Of a stretch of DNA of 64,000 nt, positions 17,392 through 25,791 are shown in pieces (position 1 is the first letter of the stretch; every line of letters starts with the position of its first letter). The stretch spans positions 62,001-126,000 of the forward strand of contig CALMIO010000009.1 of the NCBI GenBank assembly GCA_937864035.1, in the 5' to 3' direction. A model generated the notes under the pieces. That model worked only from the letters and a program-made list of their open reading frames with translations, had not been told where the DNA came from and did not search any database. The position numbers were made by a program, and so were the translations under genes. Origin of the DNA: an uncultured Pseudomonadota bacterium. Its GTDB lineage: Bacteria; Bdellovibrionota_C; UBA2361; CALMIO01.

Positions 17392-20300
17392 TTGCAATAT
17401 TGCTACGACCTACCTCAAAAACAATTTCTTTTTGTTTGTATGAATTGCTGCTTGCGGCTTGAGAGTTTTCCAGAAGAACTTCTTGAGAAAAGAGGGAGGG
17501 GGGTTAATATTGTTGGCGTTGATTCTTCTGCTAGTAAGGCTTGTTTCTTATCTTTGTGTTTTAGAAATTTTAAAAGAATTTTTTTTATCTCTTCCGATCA
17601 AAATGAAATTGAAAAGATTAAAAACGATTTAAATTTCTTTTTGGGCGCCGATAAAGTTTTTACCTTTCCGCCTAGAGATGTTCTGCCATTTTCCGGATTG
17701 TCGGTTCATGCAGAGGTGTCAGCAGAGAGAATAGCGACCCTTTTGGCGGTTGCTTCAGGAAAGGAGGGAGTTTTTCTGGCTAATTCCAACGCTCTTTTTG
17801 ATAAACTGCCGAAAGCTGATGATCTGAAAAAAATATCGTTAAATTTGAGCTCAAAAAATCTCTCTACTTTAAGCAAAGAAGCGTTGGCTAGTAAGTTAAG
17901 GCTGGCAGGATTTAAGGAGATCTCTCTTGTTAGAGATGTTGGCGATATGGCGATCAGAGGCGAGGTGATTGATCTTTTTCCGGCTCGCTCCAAGTTCCCA
18001 ATTAGAATTAGATTTGCGGAAAACGCGCCGCTAATCTCCTCCTTTGATCCTGATTCGCAATTATCGTTAGGCGTGGTGGAGGAGGTTGCAATCACCCCGA
18101 CTGCCGAATATCTACCGTTTGTTCCCAATCTTGTTGATTTGCAACTTGCCAACGATCGGCTTAAAAAAAGAGCCGATCAAATCGGTTATTCTCCAAGTAG
18201 GTTTTCATTTTTGCTTAGCGAACTTGAAAAGCATGGCAGTATCGCTGGTTTTGAGGAGATTTATCAAATTTTCGCAGAGAATTCATCTTCTTTGCTTGAA
18301 GTTTTGAAGGAGGCGCAAGTCGGCGGCGATCCTTCTAATTTTTTGATTATTATTGATCATCCTGCTTTAGTCAAAGCTGCAATCAGTGAATTTGAAGATG
18401 ATCTTAATCGGCGACATCTTCAAGCTGTTGAGGATGGTAGGTTGATTCCCTCTCTTGAAAAAAGTTATCTAAACGGTAGAGAGGTTGATAGGCTTTTATT
18501 TTCGGCAGACGATGCAATTTATTTGGGGAGTGATTTTGAAACTGCTGGTGATCGTCAAAAACTAAATTGGGAGATAAGTGATCACGTCGCTCTTAAGCAA
18601 AAAATAAAGAGCGCTTCCACAGCCGGACACCGCGCCTATCAACCTTTGGCTGAGGCGATAAATAAATTTTTAGAGAGTGGTTTTTTAGTTGTTTTTACCG
18701 CCGCAACCGCCGAGAGAGAACTTTCTATAGCGGCTCTTTTAAAAGAGCTCTCTTTTGATTGTAAAATTCGATCTAACTTGGGTGATGTTTTCGCCGAAAG
18801 CTTTGGAGAGAGAAAAAAAACTCCTTTTATTGTTCGCGGCGATTTAAGTCAGGGATTTGCGTTTTCGCTGGTGCGGCTCGCCGTTTTTTGCGAAAGCGAT
18901 ATCTTTGGAGGTAAACGTAAAAGCTTAAAACAAGCAAAACCAGTGAATTTGCGGAAAATTTTAAGTTTTATCTCTCGCCTCGCGGCCGGTGATCTAGTGG
19001 TTCATCAAGATTACGGTATTGGGCGGTATCTTGGAATTAAAAATATAGAGATTGAGGGAGCATCCACCGATTTTTTAGAGATTCAGTATGCCGATAGCAA
19101 ACTTTATCTTCCGGCGGTGAATATCTCGAAGATCTCTCGTTATGGCGGCGCTTCGGAAAAGGATGACATAGTCCCTCTTGATCGTTTGGCATCTTCTCGT
19201 TGGCAAAAAGCCAAGTCAAAAGCGCGGGCGACGGCTCTGCTTTGGGCTGGTGAGTTGATTAATCTTTACGCGGCACGAGCGGTTGGGATTGGACGGCAGT
19301 TTCCTCCGTGGGGCGAAGTCGATGAAGAATTTGCTCGCACTTTTCCTTATCAAGAGACACCTGATCAAGAGCAGGCGATTTTTGAGACGATTGCGGACAT
19401 GGCGAAGGCTCGCCCGATGGATAGGTTGATTTGCGGCGATGTTGGTTTTGGCAAGACGGAAGTTGCTGTTCGCGCCGCTTTCAAGGCTTTGCAAGACGGC
19501 AAGCAGGTTGCTTTTTTGGCTCCGACCACTATTTTGGTCGAACAGCATCTTAAAGTTTTTTGCGAGCGTTTTGCCGATTATCCGGTTGAGATTGCCGCCC
19601 TTAGCAGGTTCTACTCTAAAGCCGAGCAGAGAGAGGTTTTAGCTCGGCTTGCAAGTGGTAAGATTGATATAGTTATTGGTACTCACCGTCTGATTCAAGC
19701 TGACATATCTTTTAAAGATCTTGGTCTTTTAATTATTGACGAGGAGCATCGTTTTGGAGTCAAGCAAAAAGAGCGATTAAAAAGATACAAACGGAGCGTT
19801 GATGTGCTCTCTTTGACGGCAACCCCGATTCCAAGAAGTTTGCAGATATCACTTTGCGAAATTCGAGATATATCCCTTATTAATACTCCGCCATCCGATC
19901 GAAAAGCAATTAAAACTTTTATCGCTCAATATTCTGATTCGATTGTTAGAGACGCGATTATTCGTGAGGTGCGCCGATCTGGACAGGTATTTTTTGTGCA
20001 TAACCGGATTGATGAATTGCCATTGATTATCGATAAGCTGTCTGCATTGGTGCCAGAGGCGAGTTTTCGATATGCCCACGGTCAGATGCCGGAAGTTGAG
20101 CTGGAAATGATTATGCAAGATTTTATCGATAAAAAATTTGATTGTTTAGTGTCGACTACCATTATTGAATCGGGACTCGATATTCCAAATGCCAACACCA
20201 TTATTATTAACCGAGCTGACGCGTTTGGCATGGCTCAGCTTTATCAGATGCGTGGTCGCGTTGGTCGCTCTGCGAGAGAAGCTTTCGCCTATCTTTTAAT

Positions 20301-20985
20301 TCCGCCGACTGGAGTTTTAAAAGGAGATGCTCACCGCCGTTTAGCGTTTTTCGACGGGCTTGAGGATTTGGGGGTTGGTTTTAATTTAGCTCTTCGAGAT
20401 CTTGAAATTCGTGGAGCTGGCAATCTGCTCGGCAAGGAGCAATCAGGCCATATTGCTGAAATCGGCTTTGAACTGTACACGAAGATTTTGCATGAAGCGA
20501 TCGCCAATTTAAAAGGAGAGCGGTTGCCTATTGAAGAGATGATTGATCCTGAAATTAAAGGGGAGATAACAGCTTATATTCCGGAAGATTATCTACCAGA
20601 CATCTCCGAGAGGTTGACTTTATATCAACGCTTAGCAATGGCGCCGAGCGAAGTCGAGATAGAAGAGCTTCGCTCTGAGATGATTGATCGTTATGGCAGA
20701 TTGCCTGAGGAGACTAGTTGTTTGCTGGAGCTTTCAAAGATTAAGGCGACGGCGCGCAAATTAGCGGCTTTGTCGGTAGAGATTAGACCAACATCTTTAA
20801 CTTTAAAGATTGCTCCGGAAGGATACGCGAAGGCAGAAGAGATTTTTAGGTTAGCTCAACAAAGTCTGGATAGAAAGACTATCTTTAAAAAACCAGCTTC
20901 TTTGATCTTGCAATTTGAAGATCTCAAGCTTGATGCTTGCGGACTTAGGTTCGTTGGGCAAATACTAGCGCAGCTCTGTTTTTAA
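17392..20985 (+). CDS. mfd: Transcription-repair coupling factor Mfd
   Basis: This protein of about 1180-1197 aa removes stalled RNA polymerase and recruits UvrA. It has an N-terminal UvrB-like part. The RNA-polymerase interaction domain GDLVVHQDYGIGRYLGI is at about 527-545. Helicase motifs follow: Walker A CGDVGFGKTE (about 681), IIDEEHRFG (about 782), TATPIPR, and QMRGRVGRS for motif VI. A C-terminal TRCF domain completes it. The longest frame begins at a TTG (17392). An ATG at 17440 (MNCCLRLESFPEEL) is the more likely start. An ATG at 17382 is out of frame. Confidence 0.96.
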   Translation: MQYCYDLPQKQFLFVCMNCCLRLESFPEELLEKRGRGVNIVGVDSSASKACFLSLCFRNFKRIFFISSDQNEIEKIKNDLNFFLGADKVFTFPPRDVLPFSGLSVHAEVSAERIATLLAVASGKEGVFLANSNALFDKLPKADDLKKISLNLSSKNLSTLSKEALASKLRLAGFKEISLVRDVGDMAIRGEVIDLFPARSKFPIRIRFAENAPLISSFDPDSQLSLGVVEEVAITPTAEYLPFVPNLVDLQLANDRLKKRADQIGYSPSRFSFLLSELEKHGSIAGFEEIYQIFAENSSSLLEVLKEAQVGGDPSNFLIIIDHPALVKAAISEFEDDLNRRHLQAVEDGRLIPSLEKSYLNGREVDRLLFSADDAIYLGSDFETAGDRQKLNWEISDHVALKQKIKSASTAGHRAYQPLAEAINKFLESGFLVVFTAATAERELSIAALLKELSFDCKIRSNLGDVFAESFGERKKTPFIVRGDLSQGFAFSLVRLAVFCESDIFGGKRKSLKQAKPVNLRKILSFISRLAAGDLVVHQDYGIGRYLGIKNIEIEGASTDFLEIQYADSKLYLPAVNISKISRYGGASEKDDIVPLDRLASSRWQKAKSKARATALLWAGELINLYAARAVGIGRQFPPWGEVDEEFARTFPYQETPDQEQAIFETIADMAKARPMDRLICGDVGFGKTEVAVRAAFKALQDGKQVAFLAPTTILVEQHLKVFCERFADYPVEIAALSRFYSKAEQREVLARLASGKIDIVIGTHRLIQADISFKDLGLLIIDEEHRFGVKQKERLKRYKRSVDVLSLTATPIPRSLQISLCEIRDISLINTPPSDRKAIKTFIAQYSDSIVRDAIIREVRRSGQVFFVHNRIDELPLIIDKLSALVPEASFRYAHGQMPEVELEMIMQDFIDKKFDCLVSTTIIESGLDIPNANTIIINRADAFGMAQLYQMRGRVGRSAREAFAYLLIPPTGVLKGDAHRRLAFFDGLEDLGVGFNLALRDLEIRGAGNLLGKEQSGHIAEIGFELYTKILHEAIANLKGERLPIEEMIDPEIKGEITAYIPEDYLPDISERLTLYQRLAMAPSEVEIEELRSEMIDRYGRLPEETSCLLELSKIKATARKLAALSVEIRPTSLTLKIAPEGYAKAEEIFRLAQQSLDRKTIFKKPASLILQFEDLKLDACGLRFVGQILAQLCF

Positions 20986-21034
20986 TTTTTGAATCGTTTA
21001 AGCGGAATTTTTTCTATAAACTCTTTTTATGATG

Positions 21035-21073
21035 TTTTTTAAAAACCTTTGCTGAAGAGAGGTTTTTGAAAAA
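21035..21073. terminator. Probable bidirectional terminator between mfd and the lectin-like gene
   Basis: The arms 21035-21048 and 21060-21073 pair with one mismatch in 14 and have T-rich and A-rich ends on opposite strands. The 11-nt loop lies between two convergent genes. Confidence 0.55.
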
Positions 21074-21258
21074 CAATATAAATACGAGCGGAGCAAAGAA
21101 AAATAATAAAATATAGTAAATCACGATTAAGCCTATATTGTATTGGCAAATACTTTTGAGAGTTACTATAAGCGAGGTTTAAATTAGCAAACTACACTCT
21201 TTTTTGGGGCAAACAGCAAGCAATTTTTTTAGCTCACCTCAAAAAATTTTTGGATAAT

Positions 21259-22341
21259 TTATCTTCTGCTGGGGGCGGCTTCAACAATAGCTTGCTCACC
21301 CTCTAGTATGCCACCAGTATTTAACGGCAGACCGATGCCAGCTGTGGTTGATTGGATGCCTGAGCACATAAGTCTCGCGAGTACAAATTTCGCCGACTCG
21401 TATGGACCATCTTCTCTGACAGTTACCACGGTTCCTCCGGCAAAAATAGAGTCGGTTAATCTTAAGCGAGTGCCTTTGGCGAGATCGGCTTGAGCGATTA
21501 AGCCTGAGGCGATAGGTGGATTAAGTTGACACAGCCGATCGGTCGGTGTTTTTCTTGGAGGTCTGCGAAAAGCGGCCTTGATGGTCGAGAACCTGCGAGC
21601 GATGAAATTTTGATTGATCATGTCTTGATTTAGATTGATAATATGTCTTCTGGGCTCGAAAGCTTGGTTGCCGGCAGAGTCGTCAAGCGCTATAAATGTT
21701 ATTGGAAAGAAATAATTACCAGCCAAACTAAGCCTATATTTGCCCTCTAAAAGATTGCGAAACTGATAACGACCTTCGCGATTCGTGCGCGCTCTGCCTG
21801 TTTTTCCTTTTGAGGTTGCGATAATTGTTTCTCCACGAAATGGAGCTCCATTTGATCCTAAAACATATCCAGAGATATCAAACCTCTCTTTAGTTAAGGA
21901 GGTAATTTTAACGTTAAATTGGCCCGAGTTGTCCTCGAATAAGAAATCTTGAATACCTATTTCAAGCCGCCCTTTGGTTGATTTTGGAAAAGTAAATCCT
22001 GACCCGACTACCATTTTTGTTCCATTGACCCCACCAATCCTGACAATCAGTGAGCCACAGGGGCCGCCGGCATCGGTTGGGCCTCCGCCGCAATGAAATT
22101 CTCTGCTTCCATCTGGAGTTGCGTTGCATTGGGGCGCGCCGCTACAGTAATTGATCATGCCGGTCGCTGATATTCTGTATGATGTTTTTCCGTCAAACAC
22201 AAAACCAGTGTCGAGCCAAGAGGATTGAGAGCCGGCAATCGAGATTGAACGTGAGGCGGCTTGAGAGATGTTAATTGGGCAAAGAAGAATTCCAGCTAAT
22301 ATAACAATAGTTGTTATATGTAGTTTATTAGCATATTTCAT
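21259..22341 (-). CDS. Secreted protein with LecA-like domain and carboxypeptidase-regulatory-like domain
   Basis: This 360-aa protein has a signal peptide (HITTIVILAGILLCPINISQ, cleaved near QAA). Residues about 32-150 follow the pattern of the PA-I lectin (LecA)-like fold: WLDTGFVFDGKTSYRISATG, then a Cys-rich loop, CGSLIVRIGG, GRLEIGIQDFLFEDNSGQF. Next comes a SdrD/carboxypeptidase-regulatory beta sandwich (GYVLGSNGAPFRGETIIATS, TNREGRYQFRNLLEGKY). The C-terminal region of about 110 residues is unassigned. The sequence suggests a carbohydrate-binding extracellular or surface protein. The structured RNA at 22461-22647 lies on the same strand upstream but ends in its own terminator. Confidence 0.75.
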   Translation of the reverse strand: MKYANKLHITTIVILAGILLCPINISQAASRSISIAGSQSSWLDTGFVFDGKTSYRISATGMINYCSGAPQCNATPDGSREFHCGGGPTDAGGPCGSLIVRIGGVNGTKMVVGSGFTFPKSTKGRLEIGIQDFLFEDNSGQFNVKITSLTKERFDISGYVLGSNGAPFRGETIIATSKGKTGRARTNREGRYQFRNLLEGKYRLSLAGNYFFPITFIALDDSAGNQAFEPRRHIINLNQDMINQNFIARRFSTIKAAFRRPPRKTPTDRLCQLNPPIASGLIAQADLAKGTRLRLTDSIFAGGTVVTVREDGPYESAKFVLARLMCSGIQSTTAGIGLPLNTGGILEGEQAIVEAAPSRR

Positions 22342-22460
22342 AATATATCTTGAAAAAGGTTGACTTGAATTTTTTGCAAGATCCTCTTAATGGTTCTTAG
22401 TTGTACCATAACAAAATTTATTATTTTTATAAAGAATTATCTTTGGTAGTTTTGGCGTGG

Positions 22461-22505
22461 AAAAAAATAAGCGCGGTTTGAGTGGGGATACTGCAAACCG
22501 CGCTT
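22461..22505 (-). terminator. Strong intrinsic terminator of the structured RNA
   Basis: On the minus strand a perfect 12-bp stem (AAGCGCGGTTTG with CAAACCGCGCTT) holds a 13-nt loop containing TCCCCA. One A and then seven T follow it. It faces the minus strand only, since no T run follows on the plus strand. Confidence 0.9.
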
Positions 22506-22647
22506 CTTAAAGAGAGAGTGCAAACAGGAGGGGTGGGAAGTTGGGGATAAAGTGTTAACCATTAGGGGTTTTGGGCTTTGGGGAATCGAACTCGGTTGGG
22601 GTACAGAGTCGAAGATGGTTAAACTTTTAAATCCCACTCCCTCTTTA
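22461..22647 (-). ncRNA. Sigma-54-driven structured RNA, about 187 nt, with C-rich loops
   Basis: This is an intergenic RNA predicted from its promoter, its fold and its terminator. From the predicted start near 22647, the 5' segment (minus strand of 22635-22648) pairs over 14 nt, with one G-U, with the minus strand of 22507-22520, just before the terminator stem. Inside, GTTTAACCAT pairs with ATGGTTAAC, and TCGACTC with GAGTTCGA. The single-stranded loops are strikingly C-rich: ACCCCAACC, TTCCCCAAAGCCC, AAAACCCCTA, ATCCCCAACTTCCC, CACCCCTCC, and TATCCCCAC in the terminator loop. Such UCCC/CCCC loops resemble those of trans-acting sRNAs that pair with G-rich ribosome sites. The RNA matches no family I know (not 6S, SRP, tmRNA or RNase P). 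The alternative reading is a leader of the lectin-like gene 120 bp downstream. Confidence 0.75.
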
Positions 22648-22656
22648 ATTATATAG

Positions 22657-22674
22657 AAGCAAGTTTCGTGCCAG
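22657..22674 (-). promoter_or_regulatory. Sigma-54 (-24/-12) promoter
   Basis: The minus strand reads CTGGCACGAAACTTGCTT. This matches the RpoN consensus TGGCAC-N5-TTGC[A/T] at every position, with exactly 10 bp between the GG and the GC. The predicted start is about 12 nt after the GC, near 22647, which is where the closing stem of the RNA begins. Confidence 0.88.
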
Positions 22675-22733
22675 AAATAGATTAAAATTTTTGATAAAAC
22701 ATTTAGTAAAATTAAATAGTTAGTTTAACATGA

Positions 22734-22786
22734 GCAAAATTTGGCTCTTGATTAGTTGCGTAAAATTAGTTTATTGGCAAAATTTG
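22734..22786. promoter_or_regulatory. Two 10-bp direct repeats, candidate enhancer site for sigma-54 activator
   Basis: GCAAAATTTG occurs at 22734-22743 and again at 22777-22786, 43 bp apart (about four helical turns). Each holds the near-palindrome CAAA-A-TTTG. They lie about 60-115 bp upstream of the -24 element, the usual range for an activator binding site. Confidence 0.4.
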
Positions 22787-22850
22787 TCAGTAGGTGATTA
22801 ACTGAGTATATTAGTGATTTAATCTCTGACTTAACTTAATAAACCTTCTT

Positions 22851-23837
22851 ATGATAACCTGTCAAAAGTGTCAAAATTTGCTCTTTCTTATTTTAGGAGT
22901 TGTTCTTATTAGCTTCAGACAATCTGCTTATGCTGATGAGTTGTTGGATGTCGTTATGGCTGATGTCAATGGAAAGCCTATTACTTGGAGCGAAGTTTCG
23001 CAAAAGATGCCAGTCAATCGTGGCTCTGGTGGCGTTGCCGCTAAAGTCAATCCGCGAGATCAAGAAGCTCGTTTGGCATTGGAAGCCGTTATTTTTGAGC
23101 GTTTAGTCGAAGCTGAAGCAAGAGAGAGAAAGCTTGGAGTTAGTGATAGTGAGGTTGGAGAATATCTTAAAGAGGTCGCTCGCCAAAACGGTTTGACTGA
23201 CAGCGAGCTTGAAAAAAGGCTGAAAGCCGAAGGTAAATCCCTTCAAGAATATCGCAAATTTGTCAGGGGAGAGATTTTAAAAAGTAAGTTGGTTGCACAT
23301 CTTGGTCAGTCCATGCCTTTGGTTGAAGATGATTCGGAGAGGCGTAATGCGTCAAGCGGCAAAAATATCGAACGTCAAATTGAAAATAAGAGTAATTTGG
23401 TTCACGCCTTTAAATTAACCAAAATTTCTTTGCCAAGTGGCGTCTCTTCGCCTGAGGAAGCGCTTGAGCGTCGCCGAAAAATTTTAGAAAATCAACTTCA
23501 ATTAGATAATGTCAATGGAGATTTTGAATTTGATGGAGAAAGCTATGGATATGATAATGTTGGAGTTGTAAAACTTAGCGACTTGTCAATTGATCTTCAA
23601 AACGCGGTTAAAAATCTTGAAGCAGGCGATCTCAGCGCACCAGTAAGATTGCTCGATGGTTGGAGCGTGTTTAAGGTAATGCCTGTCGATCAGCGCGAAA
23701 GCTCTTCGGCTTTTGCCTTAAACGAACACGCGGAGGCAGAAAACATTATCTCGCGCAAACGAGACGACGCCTATGTAGCCAATTTTTTTGAGAAAGATAT
23801 ATATAAGCGGCATTCGATTGATCGTAAAAACTTTTAA
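22851..23837 (+). CDS. SurA-like periplasmic chaperone / peptidyl-prolyl isomerase
   Basis: This 328-aa exported protein has a signal peptide (LLFLILGVVLISFRQSAYA). A SurA N-terminal-type helical domain follows: VVMADVNGKPITWSEV, RLALEAVIFERLVEAEA, and a helix pair ending in FVRGEILKSKLV near residue 145. Residues about 195-300 look like a divergent parvulin domain (LTKISLP, EALERRRKIL, VGVVKLSDL, GDLSAPVRLLDGWSVFKV). It would assist folding of outer-membrane proteins such as the Omp85-like protein at 42359. No SD precedes the ATG. The sigma-54 RNA promoter is divergent from it. Confidence 0.75.
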   Translation: MITCQKCQNLLFLILGVVLISFRQSAYADELLDVVMADVNGKPITWSEVSQKMPVNRGSGGVAAKVNPRDQEARLALEAVIFERLVEAEARERKLGVSDSEVGEYLKEVARQNGLTDSELEKRLKAEGKSLQEYRKFVRGEILKSKLVAHLGQSMPLVEDDSERRNASSGKNIERQIENKSNLVHAFKLTKISLPSGVSSPEEALERRRKILENQLQLDNVNGDFEFDGESYGYDNVGVVKLSDLSIDLQNAVKNLEAGDLSAPVRLLDGWSVFKVMPVDQRESSSAFALNEHAEAENIISRKRDDAYVANFFEKDIYKRHSIDRKNF

Positions 23838-23873
23838 ACTTTGGTCTTTATAACCACAACACCTCAAAAAAAT

Positions 23874-25274
23874 ATGAGTATAAGTGAAAAAATTTTTAGA
23901 GAGTATGATATTCGCGGAGTAGTAGATATTGATCTTTGTGATCGTTTTGCTTTTTTGCTAGGCAGGGCTTTTGTCAACTATCTTGAGGCTAAAGGAGTTA
24001 GTTTATCCTCGGCAAAAGTTGTTATTGGCTATGATGCACGTTTAAGTTCGACCAGTTACGCAGCGGCTTTAGCTGAGGGAATATTAAGCAAGGGATGCGT
24101 TGTTGCTGAAGTTATTGGTTTGTCAACAACGCCGCTATTGTATTTTGCCGCCAATGTTGGCAAGTATGATGGAGCTATTATGGTGACTGGTAGTCATAAT
24201 CCAGCTAACATGAATGGTTTTAAAATATGCGTTGATAAATCGACAATCTCAGGAAGCGAAATTCAAGATTTAAAGCGGTTAGTTTTGGAGGAGGGCAAGT
24301 TGACTGAGTGGCAAAATTGGACGCTCGAAAAGGAGCTTTCAAAAGAGTCTGGTAATCCTTTTTTAGATCGATATATCGAAGAGCTTTACCAGAATGTCTA
24401 CCCTCATTTTAGCGCTCGTAAGTTAAAAGTAGTTGTTGATGCTGGTAATGGTGTGGGGGGTCTAACCGCTTTAAAGCTTCTTAAAAAGTTGAATGTTGAA
24501 GTTGTTCCTTTGTACTGCGAGCCGGACGGCAATTTTCCAAATCATCATCCCGATCCAACCGTGCTTGAAAATTTACATGACTTAATGAGTAAAGTGAAGG
24601 AAGTGAGTGCCGATCTCGGTATTGGCTGGGATGGTGATGGTGATCGAATAGGCGTGGTTGATGAGAAAGGTCGACCTGTTTTTGGGGATATGATTCTTTT
24701 GATTCTTGCCAAAGCTTTGCTTAAGCGAGTTCCGAACGCCACTATTATTGGCGATGTTAAGTGTTCTGAGATTCTTTTTGATGAAATCAAAAAATCTGGG
24801 GGAAACCCCATTATCTGGAAAACAGGTCACTCTTTGATTAAAAATAAACTTAAAGAGACGGGAGGGGCTTTGGCTGGCGAGATGAGCGGCCATATATTTT
24901 TTAAAGATCGTTTTTATGGTTTTGATGATGCTTGTTATGCCACGCTTCGGCTTCTTGAAATAGTTAGTAACCATTACGGGCCTTTCTCCTCACTTTTAGC
25001 TGGACTTCCGGAGACATTTTCAACCCCCGAAATTAGGGTTGATTGCGCTGAAGAGAGAAAATTTGAGATTGCTAACAAAGCGGTAGATTTGTTTAAAGAT
25101 TATCAAATTTCAACAATTGATGGAGTGCGAATTAAATTTCCTCAAGGTTGGGGATTGGTGCGCGCTTCTAATACTCAACCAGTCTTAGTAATGCGTTTTG
25201 AAGCGGCATCTCCTGATAAGTTAAAAGAATATCAGGGATTGGTAATGGATAGATTGACACCCTTGTTAAATTAG
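23874..25274 (+). CDS. Phosphomannomutase/phosphoglucomutase (AlgC/ManB type)
   Basis: This 466-aa alpha-D-phosphohexomutase interconverts hexose 1- and 6-phosphates to feed sugar-nucleotide synthesis. The phosphoserine loop VTGSHNPANMNGFKI, the Mg loop WDGDGDRIGVVDEKG and the sugar-binding loop GEMSGHIFFKDRF are intact. The C-terminal phosphate-binding segment RASNTQPVLVMRFEA is also present. The ATG at 23874 is preferred. The frame extends to a TTG at 23841, but nothing supports that start. It sits 36 nt after the SurA-like gene, so co-transcription is likely. Confidence 0.92.
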   Translation: MSISEKIFREYDIRGVVDIDLCDRFAFLLGRAFVNYLEAKGVSLSSAKVVIGYDARLSSTSYAAALAEGILSKGCVVAEVIGLSTTPLLYFAANVGKYDGAIMVTGSHNPANMNGFKICVDKSTISGSEIQDLKRLVLEEGKLTEWQNWTLEKELSKESGNPFLDRYIEELYQNVYPHFSARKLKVVVDAGNGVGGLTALKLLKKLNVEVVPLYCEPDGNFPNHHPDPTVLENLHDLMSKVKEVSADLGIGWDGDGDRIGVVDEKGRPVFGDMILLILAKALLKRVPNATIIGDVKCSEILFDEIKKSGGNPIIWKTGHSLIKNKLKETGGALAGEMSGHIFFKDRFYGFDDACYATLRLLEIVSNHYGPFSSLLAGLPETFSTPEIRVDCAEERKFEIANKAVDLFKDYQISTIDGVRIKFPQGWGLVRASNTQPVLVMRFEAASPDKLKEYQGLVMDRLTPLLN

Positions 25275-25523
25275 ATGTTTCAACATAACGACAAGATATC
25301 GATTTCGCAAAAAAGAGCTATGATAGCCGGTTTTGGCGGTGATAGTGGTATTATTATTCAGATTTTTATTTTAGCTATCGCTCTGTCGGCTCTTACCATC
25401 ATTCTTGGCTGGGTTAAAAGTTGTCGAGCTGAGAGAGACGAGAGGCTTTATAATGCTCCCAGTAAAAACTCTGCTCCGCATCAAGGCGTCGATCAGGGGT
25501 ATCAGGTTGAATTTAATAAGTAG
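25275..25523 (+). CDS. Small single-pass membrane protein, unknown
   Basis: This 82-aa protein starts on the base after the stop of the phosphohexomutase. It has one strong transmembrane segment (about residues 26-48, IIIQIFILAIALSALTIILG), a basic/acidic juxtamembrane stretch and a polar C-terminal tail. No family is recognised. The tight junction suggests it is truly translated. No gene was seen from 25524 to 25791, where a 7-bp inverted repeat (ATTGGTC-GATT-GACCAAT) lies at 25637-25654. Confidence 0.55.
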   Translation: MFQHNDKISISQKRAMIAGFGGDSGIIIQIFILAIALSALTIILGWVKSCRAERDERLYNAPSKNSAPHQGVDQGYQVEFNK

Positions 25524-25791
25524 CTCATCTCGACAAATGAGAAAAGAGGTTGTTGCTGACGTCTGAATTAATCGTTTGAAACGAGGGAGAGAAAGGCGGT
25601 AAAAATTGGAAACTTTTTTCAATCCTTATCAGTTTTATTGGTCGATTGACCAATGTTTACACTCAAAAAAGAGCTTATTTTTAGCAGAGTAATCTTCGGA
25701 CTCAATCTCCACTCTAAATTCAAAACCGCTCAATAATTTTGAAAAGCGACATACCCGATTCAATCTTACGGCTAAGATCTCAAATAGATTA

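Noticed and set aside
22578-22600. GAGTTCGATTCCCC, a tRNA or tmRNA T-arm look-alike
   Set aside because: The flanks do not form a T-stem or an acceptor stem, and no tag-peptide frame or tRNA-like domain follows. The segment pairs with TCGACTC upstream instead.
22437-22637. 66-aa ORF on the minus strand inside the structured RNA
   Set aside because: Its composition is driven by C-rich loops and stem sequences, and it crosses the terminator. The stem pairing and terminator explain the sequence better than coding.
22341-22647. The structured RNA as a riboswitch leader of the lectin-like gene
   Set aside because: No antiterminator able to open the 12-bp terminator stem was found, and the promoter and terminator make a complete stand-alone unit. 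It is kept as a lesser alternative.
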